Assembly (NCBI RefSeq): GCF_000282575.1
Contig: NZ_AKJA01000060.1
Coordinates: 21,482-85,481 of the forward strand
Length of the DNA stretch: 64,000 bases
Reading direction: 5' to 3'
Source: Herbaspirillum sp. YR522
GTDB taxonomy: Bacteria; Pseudomonadota; Gammaproteobacteria; Burkholderiales; Burkholderiaceae_D
Shown: positions 44,992 to 58,157 of the stretch, one piece after another
Position numbering within the stretch: position 1 is the first letter of the stretch
Layout of the letters: the number at the start of each line of letters is the position of its first letter
Notes under the pieces: model-generated
Seen by the model: the letters and a program-made list of their open reading frames with translations, nothing else
Database searches by the model: none
What the model was told of the DNA's origin: nothing
Program-made: the position numbers and the translations under genes

Positions 44992-45735
44992 ATGAACTGG
45001 ACGATTTTCCGGCGCATGGCGTCGGCGGTGGTGATGGCCGGCGTGCTGTCGGGCATCCTGCTGTCCGGCGTGCAGCATGTGCAGGTGAGCAACATCATCC
45101 TGCAGGCCGAGCAATACGAGAAGGCTGGCGAAGCGGCCCATGCCGAGGCGCCCCATGGCCACGCGGCGCCGGCCGACGCGGCCGGGGCGGGCGCCACCGC
45201 CGTGCATGAGCATGAGCATGGTCACGATGGTGACGAATGGGAGCCGGCCGATGGCCTCGAGCGCACCGCCTATACCGTCGCGGCCAATGTCAGCATGGCC
45301 ATCGGCTTTGCGTTGATGCTGGTGGGGGCCATCGTCGTCAGCGGGCGCCAGGTCAGCTGGCGCAGCGGCTTGCTGTGGGGCGCGGCTGGTTACCTGGTGT
45401 TTTTCGTGGCGCCGTCGCTGGGCTTGCCGCCCGAGGTGCCCGGCACGCTGGCCGCTCCGCTGCATGCGCGTCAAGGGTGGTGGGTGATGACCGCTGGCAT
45501 GACCGCCGCCGGGCTGGCCACGATCGTCTATGCCCGGGCCTGGCCCTGGAAACTGGTGGGCGCCTTGCTGCTGGTGGTGCCGCATATCATCGGCGCCCCT
45601 CAACCCGAGGTGCATGGCGGGCTGGCGCCGGAACAACTGGCGCGTGCCTTCATCCACGCCACGGCCCTGGCCAATGCCGTATTCTGGCTGGCACTCGGCG
45701 CCCTGTGCGGCCTGTTCTACCGCAAGTTCGGCTGA
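44992..45735 (+). CDS. cbtA: Cobalt transporter CbtA
   Basis: A 247-residue membrane protein with about five helices. After the first helix it carries a long periplasmic or cytosolic loop rich in His (HEHEHGHDGDE), likely for gathering cobalt. The conserved FFVAPSLGLPPEVPG and VPHIIGAPQPE blocks identify CbtA. Together with CbtB it supplies the two chelatases encoded downstream. Confidence 0.92.
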   Translation: MNWTIFRRMASAVVMAGVLSGILLSGVQHVQVSNIILQAEQYEKAGEAAHAEAPHGHAAPADAAGAGATAVHEHEHGHDGDEWEPADGLERTAYTVAANVSMAIGFALMLVGAIVVSGRQVSWRSGLLWGAAGYLVFFVAPSLGLPPEVPGTLAAPLHARQGWWVMTAGMTAAGLATIVYARAWPWKLVGALLLVVPHIIGAPQPEVHGGLAPEQLARAFIHATALANAVFWLALGALCGLFYRKFG

Positions 45736-45815
45736 CCAGGTCCGACCGTCCATCCGCTGCGGCGGCAAGGAGCGCGATGCTCCCTGCCGCCGCAACGCAT
45801 TTGAAAGCTGATGCA

Positions 45816-46157
45816 ATGAGAACACATACCCGCCACGTACTGATGTGCGTGGGACCCCGCTGCACCGACAACGGGGTGCTGGCCGAGGCCATGTTCGGGG
45901 TCCTGGGCGAGCAGATCGACGCCCGTCCCGCGTTGCGCGTCAAGCGCACCCGCACCCATTGCATGGTGGCCTGCAAGGCGCAGGCGCCGGTGGTGGTGGT
46001 CTATCCGGAAGGGGTGTGGTACCGCTGCGTGGACGCCGCCGCCATCGAAAGGGTGGTGGTCGAGCACCTCGAAGGCGGGCGCGAAGTCACCGACCTGGTG
46101 TTCCACCGCCTGGGCAGTGGCGATGTCACCCCCGAGATGGAGAACCCCGATGTCTGA
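45816..46157 (+). CDS. Small thioredoxin-fold [2Fe-2S] ferredoxin-like protein
   Basis: A 113-residue protein with four Cys in the pattern MCVGPRC and HCMVACK, as in thioredoxin-like [2Fe-2S] ferredoxins seen next to cobalamin genes. ATG 45816 is chosen; the frame is open further upstream but that part lacks the fold. Its end overlaps the cobN start by eight bases. It may give electrons for reduction of the corrin cobalt; that is inference. Confidence 0.8.
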   Translation: MRTHTRHVLMCVGPRCTDNGVLAEAMFGVLGEQIDARPALRVKRTRTHCMVACKAQAPVVVVYPEGVWYRCVDAAAIERVVVEHLEGGREVTDLVFHRLGSGDVTPEMENPDV

Positions 46158-49100
46158 TAGCGGCGCGCCTGCGCGTATCGTCCTGCTGACCCATGCCTCG
46201 ACCGACCTGTCCATGCTGGCCAGCGCCCGGTTGCAGCTGCCGGCCGACTTCCCGGTGGTGGCCGGCCATGACCTGCAGCAGCTGCAATCTGCCGACGATG
46301 GGGCACCCGCACGCCAGGGCCTGGCCGCGCTGTTGCGCGGGCCGCTGGCCGGCGCCGAGGTGATCGTGCTGCGCGTACTGGGGCGGCTGGGCGCGATTGC
46401 CGGCGTGGGCGAGCTGGTGCGCGTAGCGCGCAGCCAGGGACGTCACCTGATCGTGCTGTCGGGCGCCGGCGAGCCCGATGCCGAACTGGCGGCAGCCTCT
46501 ACCGCCCCCATCGACGTCCAGCAGCAGGCGCTGGCCTATTTCAACGCCGGTGGCAGCGTCAACCTGGCGCAACTGCTGCGTTGCCTGTCGGATCGCCTGC
46601 TGTTGACCGGTTTCGGCCACGAGCCGGTACAGGTGTTGCCCGAGCACGGCATCTACCATCCCGACCTCGAACAGGGTGCCACGGCGGCCCAGTGGCAGGC
46701 ATTGCGCGCACCCTCGGCGGCATCGCGCCCGGCGGTCGGTATCGTGTTCTACCGGGCGCACTGGTTGTCGGGCAATACCGATTTCGTCGATGCCCTGGTC
46801 GCCGCGCTGGAGTCGCGCGGCATGGACGTGCTGCCGATCTTCACCTCCTCGCTGCGGGTCGCCGGCGGTACCCAGGTGCCACCGGCGCTGCAGTATTTCC
46901 TCCACGCCGATGGCCGGCCCCAGGTCGACCTGCTGGTCAACACCACTTCCTTTGCGATGGGCGAGATCACGGCCGGCAACGTCACACCGGCCGGCTGGTC
47001 GGTGTCGGTGCTGGAGCGACTGGGGCTGCCGGTGCTGCAGGCGATGACCAGCGGCATGACGCATGACCAGTGGCAGCATTCCACGCGCGGCATGAATCCG
47101 CTGGACGCGGCCATGAACGTGGTATTGCCCGAGTTCGACGGGCGCATCATCGGGGTGCCGCTGTCGTTCAAGCTGCCGGCCGACGACAGCGGCGCGCTGC
47201 GCTACCAGCCGCTACCCGATCGCGTGCGACGCATTGCCGGGCTGGCGCAGCGGCTGGTGCGGTTGCGGCGCAAGCCCAATGCCGACAAGCGGATCGCCTT
47301 CATCTTCACCAATTCCAGCAGAAAGGCCGCGCAGATCGGCAACGCCGTCGGCCTGGACGCGCCGGCCTCGCTGTACCGGATATTGCAGGCGCTGGAGGCG
47401 GCGGGTTACCAGATCGGTGCGCTGCCCGAGGACGGCACCGCCCTGATCCACGCGTTGGTCGACCGCTGTTCCTACGACGACATCATTGTCTCGGAAGAAC
47501 AGCTGCGGCACGCCGCCGGGCGCGTGCCGGCGGCGCGCTACGCCCAATGGTTCGCGGCCCTGCCACGGTCCCTGCAGCAACGCATGCAACAACAGTGGGG
47601 GCCAGCGCCGGGCGAGGCCTATGTACACGACCAGCACCTGGTGATCGCCGGCCTGCCGCTGGGCAACGCCTTCGTCGCCCTGCAGCCGCCGCGCGGCTAC
47701 GGCATGGACCCGGACGCCATCTATCACCAGCCCGACCTGCCGCCGACGCACCATTACACGGCGCTGTATCGCTGGCTGGACGAAGAGTGGGGCGCCGACG
47801 CCATCGTCCACGTGGGCAAGCATGGCACGCTCGAATGGTTGCCGGGCAAGGGCGTGGGCCTGTCCGAAGAATGCTTCCCCGACGCCTTGCTGGGCGACAT
47901 GCCGCTGTTCTATCCGTTCATCATCAACGATCCCGGCGAGGGTGCCCAGGCCAAGCGCCGCGCCCATGCGGTGGTGGTCGATCACCTGACCCCGCCGATG
48001 ACCACCGCCGACAGCTATGGCGCGCTGGCGCAGTTGACGCAACTGGTCGACGAGTATTACCAGGTCGAGGTGCTGGACCCGGCCAAGCTGCCGTTGCTGC
48101 AACAGCAGATCTGGGAGCTGGTGCGCCAGACCAACCTCGACACCGACCTGCAATGGAAGCTGGTCAACCATAGCCACGATCACGATCATCACGATCATGG
48201 TCACGATCATGGTCACGCTCATGACCACGGCCATCACCACCACGGGCACGATCACGCGCATCACGACCATGACCATGACGACGGCCAGTTGCCGCATGGC
48301 CTGGCCGAGCTCGATGGGGCCGGCGTGGCGCATTTGATCGAGGACCTCGACGGCTACCTGTGCGAGCTGGGCGCGGCACAGATCCGTGACGGCCTGCACA
48401 TCCTCGGCCGCATGCCGGATGCGCAGCAGATGCCCGCCATGCTGGTGGCCCTGACCCGGCTGCCGAACCAGGACCTGCCCGGCCTGCAGGAAGAAGTCGC
48501 CGGCCTGTTCGGACTGTCGCTGGACATGCTGCTCGAACACAAGGGGCGGCGCCTGAACATCGACGATGCGCTGGCACGCACGGCCGGTCGTGCCGTGGTC
48601 ACCCGGGCCGACGCGCTCGAGGCCATCGATGCGCTGTGCCTGCGCCTGATGCAGGCGTTGCAGCAGGCCGACTATGCCAATGGCGCCATCGAGGGCGTAT
48701 TGGCGTCGGTATTTGCGCCGTTGTCGGCGCTGCAACCGGACCAGCGGCCGCGCCTGCAGCCGGCCATGGCCAGGTCGGCCGCCAGCGTGCTGGGCGGCTT
48801 GCGGGCAGCCAGCCGGGCACCCGCGGTCAAGGCCGCACCCAAGGCCAGCGCCAAGGGCGCCCCCGACCATGGGCCATTGCGGCGCGTGCTCGAATTCACC
48901 TGCGACCAACTGGTGCCGCGCCTGCGCCGCACCGACGACGAGATCGCCAACCTGCTCGCGGGCCTGTCGGGTCGCTACGTGCCGGCCGGACCCAGCGGTT
49001 CGCCCACGCGCGGCATGGCCCATATCCTGCCCACCGGGCGCAATTTCTACTCGGTCGATCCACGCAGCGTGCCATCGCAATCGGCCTGGCGGGTCGGCCA

Positions 49101-50279
49101 GCAACTGGCGCGCGAAGTGCTGGAACGGCACCAGCGCGAGACCGGCAGCTACCCCGAAAGTGTCGCCATCAGCATCTGGGGCACCAGTGCCATGCGCACC
49201 CACGGCGACGATGTGGCGCAGATCCTGGCATTGCTGGGCGCGCGCCCGATCTGGCGCCCCGGCAACCGCCAGGTGGCCGGTATCGAACTGATCCCGCTGG
49301 CGCAGTTGCAGCGACCTCGTATCGATGTCACGACCCGCATCAGCGGCTTCTTCCGCGATGCGTTCCCGCAGCTGATCGAATTGATCGACGACGCGGTGCA
49401 GGCCGCCATCGCCGCCGACGAACCGGAACATCTCAATTTCGTGCGCCGCAACTACCTGCGCGAAACGGCGCAGTCGGTAGCACAGGGCCTGGGCCAGGCC
49501 GAGGCCGCCGCCCGCGCCGGCTACCGCGTCTTCGGCGCCAAGCCGGGCAGCTACGGCGCCGGCATCCTGCCCCTGATCCAGGAGCGCAACTGGACCGACG
49601 CCGCCGACTTCGCCCAGGCCTATGTCAATTGGGGCGGCTACGCCTACGGGCGCCGGGTGCAGGGCGCCGACTGCCGCGATGCGTTCCGCCAGCGCCTGGG
49701 CAGCGTGCAGGTGGCGCTGCATAACCAGGACAACCGCGAACACGACATCTTCGACAGCGACGACTACCTGCAGTACCACGGTGGCATGATCGCCACCATC
49801 CGCGCCTTGTCGGGCCAGCAGCCGCGTCACTATTTCGGCGACAGCCACGACCCGGGGCGGGCCGCGGTGCGCGACCTGAAGGAAGAAACCCTGCGCGTCT
49901 ACCGTTCGCGGGTGGTCAATCCCAAGTGGCTGGCCAGCATCCAGCGCCACGGCTACAAGGGCGGGCTGGAGCTGTCGGCCACGGTGGACTACCTGTTCGG
50001 CTATGACGCCACGGCCCAGGTGATGGACGACTGGATGTACCAGCAACTGGCCGATACCTATGGTTTCGATCCGGAGATGCGCGCTTTCCTGGAGCAGGCC
50101 AATCCCTGGGCCCAGAACGCGATTGCCGAGCGGCTGCTGGAAGCGGCCAGCCGCGGCATGTGGGAGCAGCCCGACGAAGCCACCCTGGAGCAGTTGCGCC
50201 AGCTCTACCTGCACAGCGAAAGCTTGCTCGAGGCACGCGGCGAGACCGCGCGCGGCAGCGAACACGCCAAGGACCTTTC

Positions 50280-50283
<4 letters not shown>
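46150..50283 (+). CDS. cobN: Cobaltochelatase large subunit CobN with His-rich insert
   Basis: A 1377-residue subunit that binds hydrogenobyrinic acid a,c-diamide and inserts cobalt with ATP-driven partners. Blocks [19 protein letters not shown] and [12 protein letters not shown] are typical of CobN/BchH. Residues about 674-711 form an insert of 38 residues with 21 His plus Asp and Gly (DNA 48169-48282), which is not part of the usual CobN core and looks like a metal-binding loop. The start overlaps the ferredoxin gene, and the end overlaps the ChlI-ChlD gene as ATGA. Confidence 0.95.
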
Positions 50284-52241
<1,958 letters not shown>

Positions 52242-52260
52242 CTTATCGAGGATTGAAGAA

Positions 52261-52977
52261 ATGATCATCTGCATCGGCGCCGGCCCCGGCGACCATTCGT
52301 ATCTCACCCTGCGCGGCGCCGAGCTGATCCGCAATGCCGACGTCGTGGCCGGCTTCAATGCGGTGGTCGACGTGGTGCGCGAATCGATCCCGCCCACGGC
52401 CGAAGTGGTATTGATGGGCTATCGCGACCAGGTGGCCCAGCTCGACCGGGTGGCGGCCCTGCACCACGCCGGCAAGCGCTGCGTGGTGGTGTTCATGGGA
52501 GACATCCATTTCAGCGGTTTCCAGTACCTGGAGCGGGTCGAGCGCGCCTGCGGCCATCGGGTCGAGACGCTGCCCGGCATCTCGTCGGCGCAGATCCTGG
52601 CATCCAAGGCCCGGGTCTGCTTCGATGAGACCACCTTCATCACCTTCCACCGGCGCGGCGACCTCGAGCCGTTCAAGCGACACCTGGTCAACGTGCTCAA
52701 GGACGGGCGCAACGCCATCGTCATTCCATGCCCGTGGGACGCGGCACGCTCGTTCATGCCGCGCCACATCGCCAGCTACCTGCTGCAGCAGGGCGTGGAC
52801 CCGACCCATCCGACCGAAGTGTGGGAAAACCTGACCCGCGGCGACGCCGAATGGCATGGCAACCTGGCCGCCTGCGTCGACCTGGAGGTCAGTGACATGA
52901 GCATCATGCTCATCCGCACCCAGCGCCCCATGGCCAGCCAGATCGAACCACCACCGACACCGGGGAACCAGCCATGA
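52261..52977 (+). CDS. cbiE: Precorrin-7 C5-methyltransferase (CbiE type)
   Basis: A 238-residue SAM-dependent tetrapyrrole methylase. The N-terminal [19 protein letters not shown] loop and MGDIHFSG are the SAM-binding motifs, and the length fits CbiE alone without CbiT. The C15-methylating/decarboxylating partner (CbiT or the CobL C-terminal half) is not in the window. The assignment to C5 methylation rests on overall pattern and context. Confidence 0.82.
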   Translation: MIICIGAGPGDHSYLTLRGAELIRNADVVAGFNAVVDVVRESIPPTAEVVLMGYRDQVAQLDRVAALHHAGKRCVVVFMGDIHFSGFQYLERVERACGHRVETLPGISSAQILASKARVCFDETTFITFHRRGDLEPFKRHLVNVLKDGRNAIVIPCPWDAARSFMPRHIASYLLQQGVDPTHPTEVWENLTRGDAEWHGNLAACVDLEVSDMSIMLIRTQRPMASQIEPPPTPGNQP

Positions 52978-54527
52978 GCGCGACCGCCGCCATCGTGATT
53001 GCCGGCCACGGCAGCCGCGACCCGGATGCGCTGCGCGAATTCGAGGCGCTGGTGCAACTGGTGCGCGAGCGCGCCGGCGGCAGCACGGTACGCCACGGCT
53101 ACCTGGAGTTTGCCGCGCCGACCATCGCCGAGGCTGCCGCGGCCTGCGTGGCCGACGGTGCGCGCGAGGTCAGCGTGGTGCCTGCGGTGTTGCTGGCGGC
53201 GCGCCACGCCAAGAACGACATGCCGGCCGAGCTGCTGGCACTGGCGCGGCAGTACCCGCACGTCGACTTCCATTTCGGCGCGCCGATGGACCTGCATCCG
53301 CTGTTGCTGCAACTGGCGCAGCAACGCGTGGTCGAGGCCGAGGCGGCGGCGGGCGACATCGCCGAGCGGCGCCAGAGCTGCCTGGTCATGGTCGGGCGGG
53401 GCACCACCGACCCCGACGCCAACGGCGAGGTCGCCAAGGCCGCGCGCATGCTGCAGGAGGGCATGGGTTTCGGCGCCCTGCAACTGTGTTTCTCGGGCAC
53501 CGCCACGCCGCTGGTGCGCGACGGCCTGGCCGCGGCGGCCCGCATGGGCCATACCCGGCTGGTGGTGTTGCCGTTCTTCCTGTTCGATGGCGTGCTGGTC
53601 AAGCGCATCTTCGCCGCGGCCGACGAACTGGCCCAGCGCGAACCGCAACTGGAAGTGCTCAAGGCCGGCTACCTGGGGGTGCATGCCCACCTGGCCGATG
53701 TGCTGCTCGAGCGGGCCCGGCAAGCCATCGAAGGGCGCGCCGCAATGAACTGCACGCTGTGCAAGTACCGGGTGCAAATCGTCGGTTTCGAGCAGCAGGT
53801 GGGCGAGCCGCAGCGGGCCCATCACCTGCCGGTGCGCAACCTGCTGGCCGGACCTGCCGCCGCCACCGCCACGGCGCCCTATGTGCCACATCCGATCGAA
53901 GCCGAAAGCATGCAGATCATCGACCAGGGACGCGACTGGAGCGGCTTTGCGCCAGCGCACCTGACGGTGCTGCAACGGCTGGTGCATACCAGCGGCGACT
54001 TCGCGGTGGCCGACGAGATCTTCTTTTCGCCCGGCGCGGCCGAGACCGGCATGCGCGCGCTGCTGCGCTGCAAGCGCGTGGTCACCGACGTGACCATGGT
54101 GCAGACCGGCCTCAAGCGGGCGCTGCTGGAGCAACTCGGCATCGAGACCTGGTGTGGCGTGCACGACCCTGAATCGCACCTGATGTCGAGTACCCAGGGC
54201 ATCACGCGCTCGGCGGCCGGTATCCGGCGCGCCTGGCAGAAATTCGGCAACGACGTGGTGCTGGCCATCGGCGACGCGCCCACTGCCATCGTCGAGGCCA
54301 CGCGGCTCATTCGCGAGCACGGCTGGCGCCCGCAACTGGTGGTCGGCCTGCCGGTCGGTTTCGTGGGCACGCGTGAAAGCAAGGATGAGCTGCGGCGGTG
54401 CCTGCAGGTGCCGCGCATCACCAACAGCGGTACCCGCGGCGGCTCGCCCTGGGCCGCCAGCGTGATCAATGCGCTGTTGATCGACGCCATCGCCTGGCTG
54501 GTGGCGCAAGAACGGGAAAGCGCCTGA
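52974..54527 (+). CDS. Fusion of CbiX cobaltochelatase and CbiC/CobH precorrin-8X methylmutase
   Basis: A 517-residue bifunctional protein. Residues 1-255 are a two-lobe CbiX-type sirohydrochlorin cobaltochelatase ([29 protein letters not shown]). A CxxC at 260-263 (MNCTLCK) resembles the C-terminal cluster-binding motif of some CbiX proteins. Residues 300-517 are CbiC/CobH, with [28 protein letters not shown] and [17 protein letters not shown]. It thus links cobalt insertion with the late methyl shift. It overlaps both neighbours. Confidence 0.9.
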   Translation: MSATAAIVIAGHGSRDPDALREFEALVQLVRERAGGSTVRHGYLEFAAPTIAEAAAACVADGAREVSVVPAVLLAARHAKNDMPAELLALARQYPHVDFHFGAPMDLHPLLLQLAQQRVVEAEAAAGDIAERRQSCLVMVGRGTTDPDANGEVAKAARMLQEGMGFGALQLCFSGTATPLVRDGLAAAARMGHTRLVVLPFFLFDGVLVKRIFAAADELAQREPQLEVLKAGYLGVHAHLADVLLERARQAIEGRAAMNCTLCKYRVQIVGFEQQVGEPQRAHHLPVRNLLAGPAAATATAPYVPHPIEAESMQIIDQGRDWSGFAPAHLTVLQRLVHTSGDFAVADEIFFSPGAAETGMRALLRCKRVVTDVTMVQTGLKRALLEQLGIETWCGVHDPESHLMSSTQGITRSAAGIRRAWQKFGNDVVLAIGDAPTAIVEATRLIREHGWRPQLVVGLPVGFVGTRESKDELRRCLQVPRITNSGTRGGSPWAASVINALLIDAIAWLVAQERESA

Positions 54528-55729
54528 TGCCACCTCCCGTGGAGCGGCAGCGGGCCGAGTACGACCTGGCGCTGCTGGCCCCCAACGGCCTGCGGCGCGG
54601 ACGTAGTACCGGCAGCTGCGCCACCGCGGCGGTGCGCGCGGCGCTGTACTGGCTGCTGGCGGCGATCCGGGTCGAACGTACCGAGGTCAGCCTGCCCGAT
54701 GGCGCCCACTTCATCTCGGTGCCGGTGCAGCAGGTGGGCAGTGTCGATGCGCAGGCGGCCCAGGCCGAGGTATTGAAGGATGGCGGCGACGACCCCGACA
54801 ACACCCATGGCGCGACCATCGTGGCCCAGGTGCGGCGCAATGCCAGCGGCGAGATCCGTTTCTTCGCTGGCGACGGCGTGGGCACGGCCACCATGCCCGG
54901 GCTGCGGGTGGCGGTGGGCGAACCGGCCATCAATCCGGTGCCGCGCCAGATGATGCGTACCGCGGTGGCCGAGGTGCTGGCCGAGCTGTGTCCGTCGGCG
55001 GCGGCACGCACCGCGTGGATGGCGCAGGGGTTCGACCTGACCATCGGCTGCCGCGAAGGTCGACGCATTGCGCCCAAGACCTTCAACCCGCGCCTGGGGA
55101 TCGTCGACGGCATTTCGATCCTGGGCACCTCGGGCATTGTCGAGCCGATGTCGATGGCGTCGTGGATTGCCTCCATCGAGGTCTATATCCGGGTCGCGCT
55201 GGCCGACTGCAGCGCGGCCGACGATGCCATTGCCTACCTGCCGGGCAAGATCGGGCGCGCCTTCGTGGCGCAGCTGGGACTGCCGGACCGGCGCTCGGTG
55301 CAGATCGCCAACTTCCTGGGCGATGCGCTGGATTTTACCCAGCAGGCGTTGAGCGAGCAGCGGCGGCGCTTGCCGGTGCTGTGGCTGGCCGGCCATCCGG
55401 GCAAGCTGGCCAAGGTATTGGACGGGGTGTGGGACACCCATTCGAGCAAGAGCGACATGGCCATGCAGGGCGTGACCCGCGTGGCGCAGACGATGAACGC
55501 GCCGCGCCCGCTGTTTGCGCCGGCGCTGTTGCAACAGATGAAGGATGCCAATACGGTGGAAGCGATAATTGAACTGGTACGGCAGCGCGACAGCGCGCTG
55601 TCGAAGGCGTTGTGGGTCGAGATCGAGGGCCGCATCGCGCGCCTGGCGGCGGCCCGCATGCCCAATGTGGATCGCGTCGAGGTGCGCCTGTTCGACCTCG
55701 ACGGTGGCGCCCTGGGAGTGCTGGCATGA
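54527..55729 (+). CDS. cbiD: Cobalt-precorrin-5B C1-methyltransferase CbiD
   Basis: A 400-residue enzyme of the early-cobalt route. LRRGRSTGSCATAAVRAAL is the conserved N-terminal signature, with VLKDGGDDPDNTHGA and TSGIVEPMS following. The start shares one base with the preceding stop (TGATG). Its presence, with CbiG and CbiX, argues for cobalt insertion before ring contraction. Confidence 0.94.
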   Translation: MPPPVERQRAEYDLALLAPNGLRRGRSTGSCATAAVRAALYWLLAAIRVERTEVSLPDGAHFISVPVQQVGSVDAQAAQAEVLKDGGDDPDNTHGATIVAQVRRNASGEIRFFAGDGVGTATMPGLRVAVGEPAINPVPRQMMRTAVAEVLAELCPSAAARTAWMAQGFDLTIGCREGRRIAPKTFNPRLGIVDGISILGTSGIVEPMSMASWIASIEVYIRVALADCSAADDAIAYLPGKIGRAFVAQLGLPDRRSVQIANFLGDALDFTQQALSEQRRRLPVLWLAGHPGKLAKVLDGVWDTHSSKSDMAMQGVTRVAQTMNAPRPLFAPALLQQMKDANTVEAIIELVRQRDSALSKALWVEIEGRIARLAAARMPNVDRVEVRLFDLDGGALGVLA

Positions 55730-56472
55730 GCGGCGGACGCCTGATCGGCATCGGCGTGGGCCCCGGCCCCACCGGCTACCTGCCGCTGGCCGCGTTGCAG
55801 GCGCTGCGCGCGGCCGACGTGATCTACCTGCCGCGTGCGCGCGGTGCCGACATGTCGGTTGCGTTGCAGTGCCTCGACGGTATCGAGTTCGATCGCAGCC
55901 GGCTGCGCGAGATCGAGTTCAACATGGACCCCGACCGCGACGTGCTGCAGCAGCACTACGCCCAACTGGGCCAGGAGCTGGCGGCCCAATTGCGCGCCGG
56001 GCTGCAGGTGGCCTATTTGACCATCGGCGACGCGCTGACCTATTCTACCTATGGCTATGTACTGGCGGCGGTGCGCGATGTACTGCCGCAATCCGATTGC
56101 GTCACCTACCCCGGCATCACCAGCTACGCGGCGGCGGCGGCGGCATTGCACTGGCCACTGGGCGTGGGCAAGGAGCGCACCCTGATCCTGCCTTGCCCGG
56201 ATGACGCCGACAGCCTGCGCGCCGAGATCGACAGCCACGATATCGTGGTGCTGATGAAGGTGGGCGCGCGGCTGCCGTGGGTGCTGGCGCTGCTGAACCA
56301 GATGGGCATTGCCCGGCATTGCGCCTTTGCGCGCCGCATCGGCTTGTCCGACCAGGTGCTGGCAGACGATGTCAGCGCCCTCGATGCCAGCGCCGCCAGC
56401 GGTTACCTGGCAGTGTTGCTGATTCGCAAGACGCCACAACAGAAGCGACACGAACCGAAAGGACAGTCATGA
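55726..56472 (+). CDS. cobI: Precorrin-2 C20-methyltransferase
   Basis: A 248-residue SAM-dependent methylase (CobI/CbiL). The N-terminal GIGVGPGPTGYLPLAALQAL and the central TIGDALTYSTYGYVL are the typical SAM-binding features of this subgroup. Four-base overlaps on both sides. Whether the substrate carries cobalt cannot be told. Confidence 0.9.
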   Translation: MSGGRLIGIGVGPGPTGYLPLAALQALRAADVIYLPRARGADMSVALQCLDGIEFDRSRLREIEFNMDPDRDVLQQHYAQLGQELAAQLRAGLQVAYLTIGDALTYSTYGYVLAAVRDVLPQSDCVTYPGITSYAAAAAALHWPLGVGKERTLILPCPDDADSLRAEIDSHDIVVLMKVGARLPWVLALLNQMGIARHCAFARRIGLSDQVLADDVSALDASAASGYLAVLLIRKTPQQKRHEPKGQS

Positions 56473-57266
56473 AAGTCTATTTCATCGGTGCCGGCCCGGG
56501 CGCGGCCGACCTGATCACATTGCGCGGGGCGCGCCTGCTGGGCCAGGTGCGCATGGTGCTGTATGCCGGTTCGCTGGTGCCTACGGCCATGCTCGAACAC
56601 TGCCAGCCTGGCGCCGAGCTGATCGATACCGCCGCGCTGGACCTGGAACAACAGCAGGCCTGCTACGAGCGCGCCCGCGACATGGACATCGACGTGGTGC
56701 GCCTGCATTCGGGCGACCCGGCCATCTACGGCGCCACTGCCGAGCAGATGCGCCGGCTCGACGCGCTTGGCATCACCTATGAAGTGGTGCCGGGCGTGTC
56801 GTCCTTCACGGCGGCGGCAGCGGCGGTGGCGGCCGAGCTGACCAAGCCGGAGGTGTCGCAAAGCGTGATTCTCACGCGCGTGTCGGGACGCGCCTCGGCC
56901 GTGCCCGAGTCCGAATCGATTGCCCGGCTGGCGGCGCACCGCGCCACCATGTGCATCTTCCTGTCGGGGCCGCACCTGGCCAAGATCGTGCGCGACCTGC
57001 TGCTGCATTATCCGCCGGCCACGCCGGTGACGCTGGTGTACCGGGCCAGCTGGCCGGAGCAGCGCATCTACCAGGGCACGCTGGCTACGGTGCTCGACGA
57101 GAACCGGCGCGGCGAGTGGAACCTGACCACCATGATGCTGGTGGGCGCGGCGCTGGACCGGCAACAGATCGCCGAGTCGAGCCTGTATTCGAAGCAGTTC
57201 ACGCACCTGTTCCGGGTGCCCGGGAAGCGCAACGCCCAGGCCCCGGTCGAGGATGTGGCGCCATGA
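56469..57266 (+). CDS. cobM: Precorrin-4 C11-methyltransferase
   Basis: A 265-residue methylase (CobM/CbiF). FIGAGPGAADLITLRGARLL, LVLYAGSLVP-like MVLYAGSLVP and HSGDPAIYGA are the hallmark blocks. A basic tail of about 15 residues follows the fold. ATG 56469 overlaps the cobI stop. Confidence 0.94.
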   Translation: MKVYFIGAGPGAADLITLRGARLLGQVRMVLYAGSLVPTAMLEHCQPGAELIDTAALDLEQQQACYERARDMDIDVVRLHSGDPAIYGATAEQMRRLDALGITYEVVPGVSSFTAAAAAVAAELTKPEVSQSVILTRVSGRASAVPESESIARLAAHRATMCIFLSGPHLAKIVRDLLLHYPPATPVTLVYRASWPEQRIYQGTLATVLDENRRGEWNLTTMMLVGAALDRQQIAESSLYSKQFTHLFRVPGKRNAQAPVEDVAP

Positions 57267-58081
57267 CCCCGCCGCCGGTGTCCGATGAGCTGGGCCTGTG
57301 GCCGGTGCGGCGCGAGGCCGAGGCGCTGGCGCTGCATCTGCAGGCCGGCTTGGGCGGGATGCTCTACCGGCCGTGGTTGCATGTGGTGGGCGGTGCGGTG
57401 GCCTTGTCGCAGCGCCAGCAGTTTGCGCTGGCCTACCGGCGACACCGGCAATGGATCATGGTGGGCGCGGCCGGTATCGCGGTGCGCTTCCTGGATGGCT
57501 TGCCCCAGGACAAGCATAGCGACCCGGCGGTGGTGGTGCTGGACGAAGCAGGGCGCTTTGCGATTTCGCTGCTGGCCGGCCACGAGGGTGGCGCCAACCG
57601 GTTGGCCTATCGGGTGGCACAACTGACCGGCGCGCTACCGGTGGTGACCACCGCCACCGAAGCCGTCAAGCCACTGGTACTGGGCATAGGCTGCCGCAAG
57701 GGCGTGTCGGCCGAGCGCATCACGGCGGCGGTGACGCAGGCCCTGGCGCAATGTCCCGAGGCCACGTTGCAGCAGGTGCGTGAAGTGGCCACCATCGATA
57801 TCAAGGCCGAAGAGCCGGGCCTGCTGGCCTTCTGCGCTACCCACGACCTGCCGCTGCGGGTGATCTCGACGGCGCAGATCGCACAGCGCGCCTGGGTCGG
57901 CAAGGGTTCGGACTGGGTCATGCAGAACGTGGGCGTGGAAGGGGTATGCGAACCGGCGGCCCTGATCGCCTGCCCGCGCGGGCGGCTGGCGCTGGGCAAG
58001 ACGGCGCTTGACGGCGTGACCGTGGCGGTGGTCGAGGATGCAGCCGGGTGGCAACCCACGCGCCCCACACAACCCGAATGA
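57263..58081 (+). CDS. cbiG: Short CbiG-like cobalt-precorrin-5A hydrolase
   Basis: A 272-residue protein, shorter than the roughly 350-residue Salmonella CbiG. It keeps the N-terminal domain (VGAAGIAVRFL ... LLAGHEGGANRLA) and the C-terminal CobE-like domain (VLGIGCRKGVSAERI, GVCEPAAL), but the middle domain seems missing. It opens the delta-lactone and releases acetaldehyde in the early-cobalt route. Such short forms are known; activity is likely. Confidence 0.88.
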   Translation: MTPPPVSDELGLWPVRREAEALALHLQAGLGGMLYRPWLHVVGGAVALSQRQQFALAYRRHRQWIMVGAAGIAVRFLDGLPQDKHSDPAVVVLDEAGRFAISLLAGHEGGANRLAYRVAQLTGALPVVTTATEAVKPLVLGIGCRKGVSAERITAAVTQALAQCPEATLQQVREVATIDIKAEEPGLLAFCATHDLPLRVISTAQIAQRAWVGKGSDWVMQNVGVEGVCEPAALIACPRGRLALGKTALDGVTVAVVEDAAGWQPTRPTQPE

Positions 58082-58157
58082 CGGCACGATCGCACGCGTA
58101 GCGGGCAATCCCGGGTCATCCGGGACCAGCCAGCAGATAACAGTAAAAGGAACAGTA

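Noticed and set aside
48165..48290. Satellite-like tandem repeat
   Set aside because: The repeated GATCAC-type bases simply encode the His/Asp-rich insert in frame with CobN; there is no exact repeat unit.
47212..50265. A 1017-codon open frame on the - strand
   Set aside because: It is antisense to cobN, whose protein is clearly recognisable. No family pattern is seen in the antisense frame.
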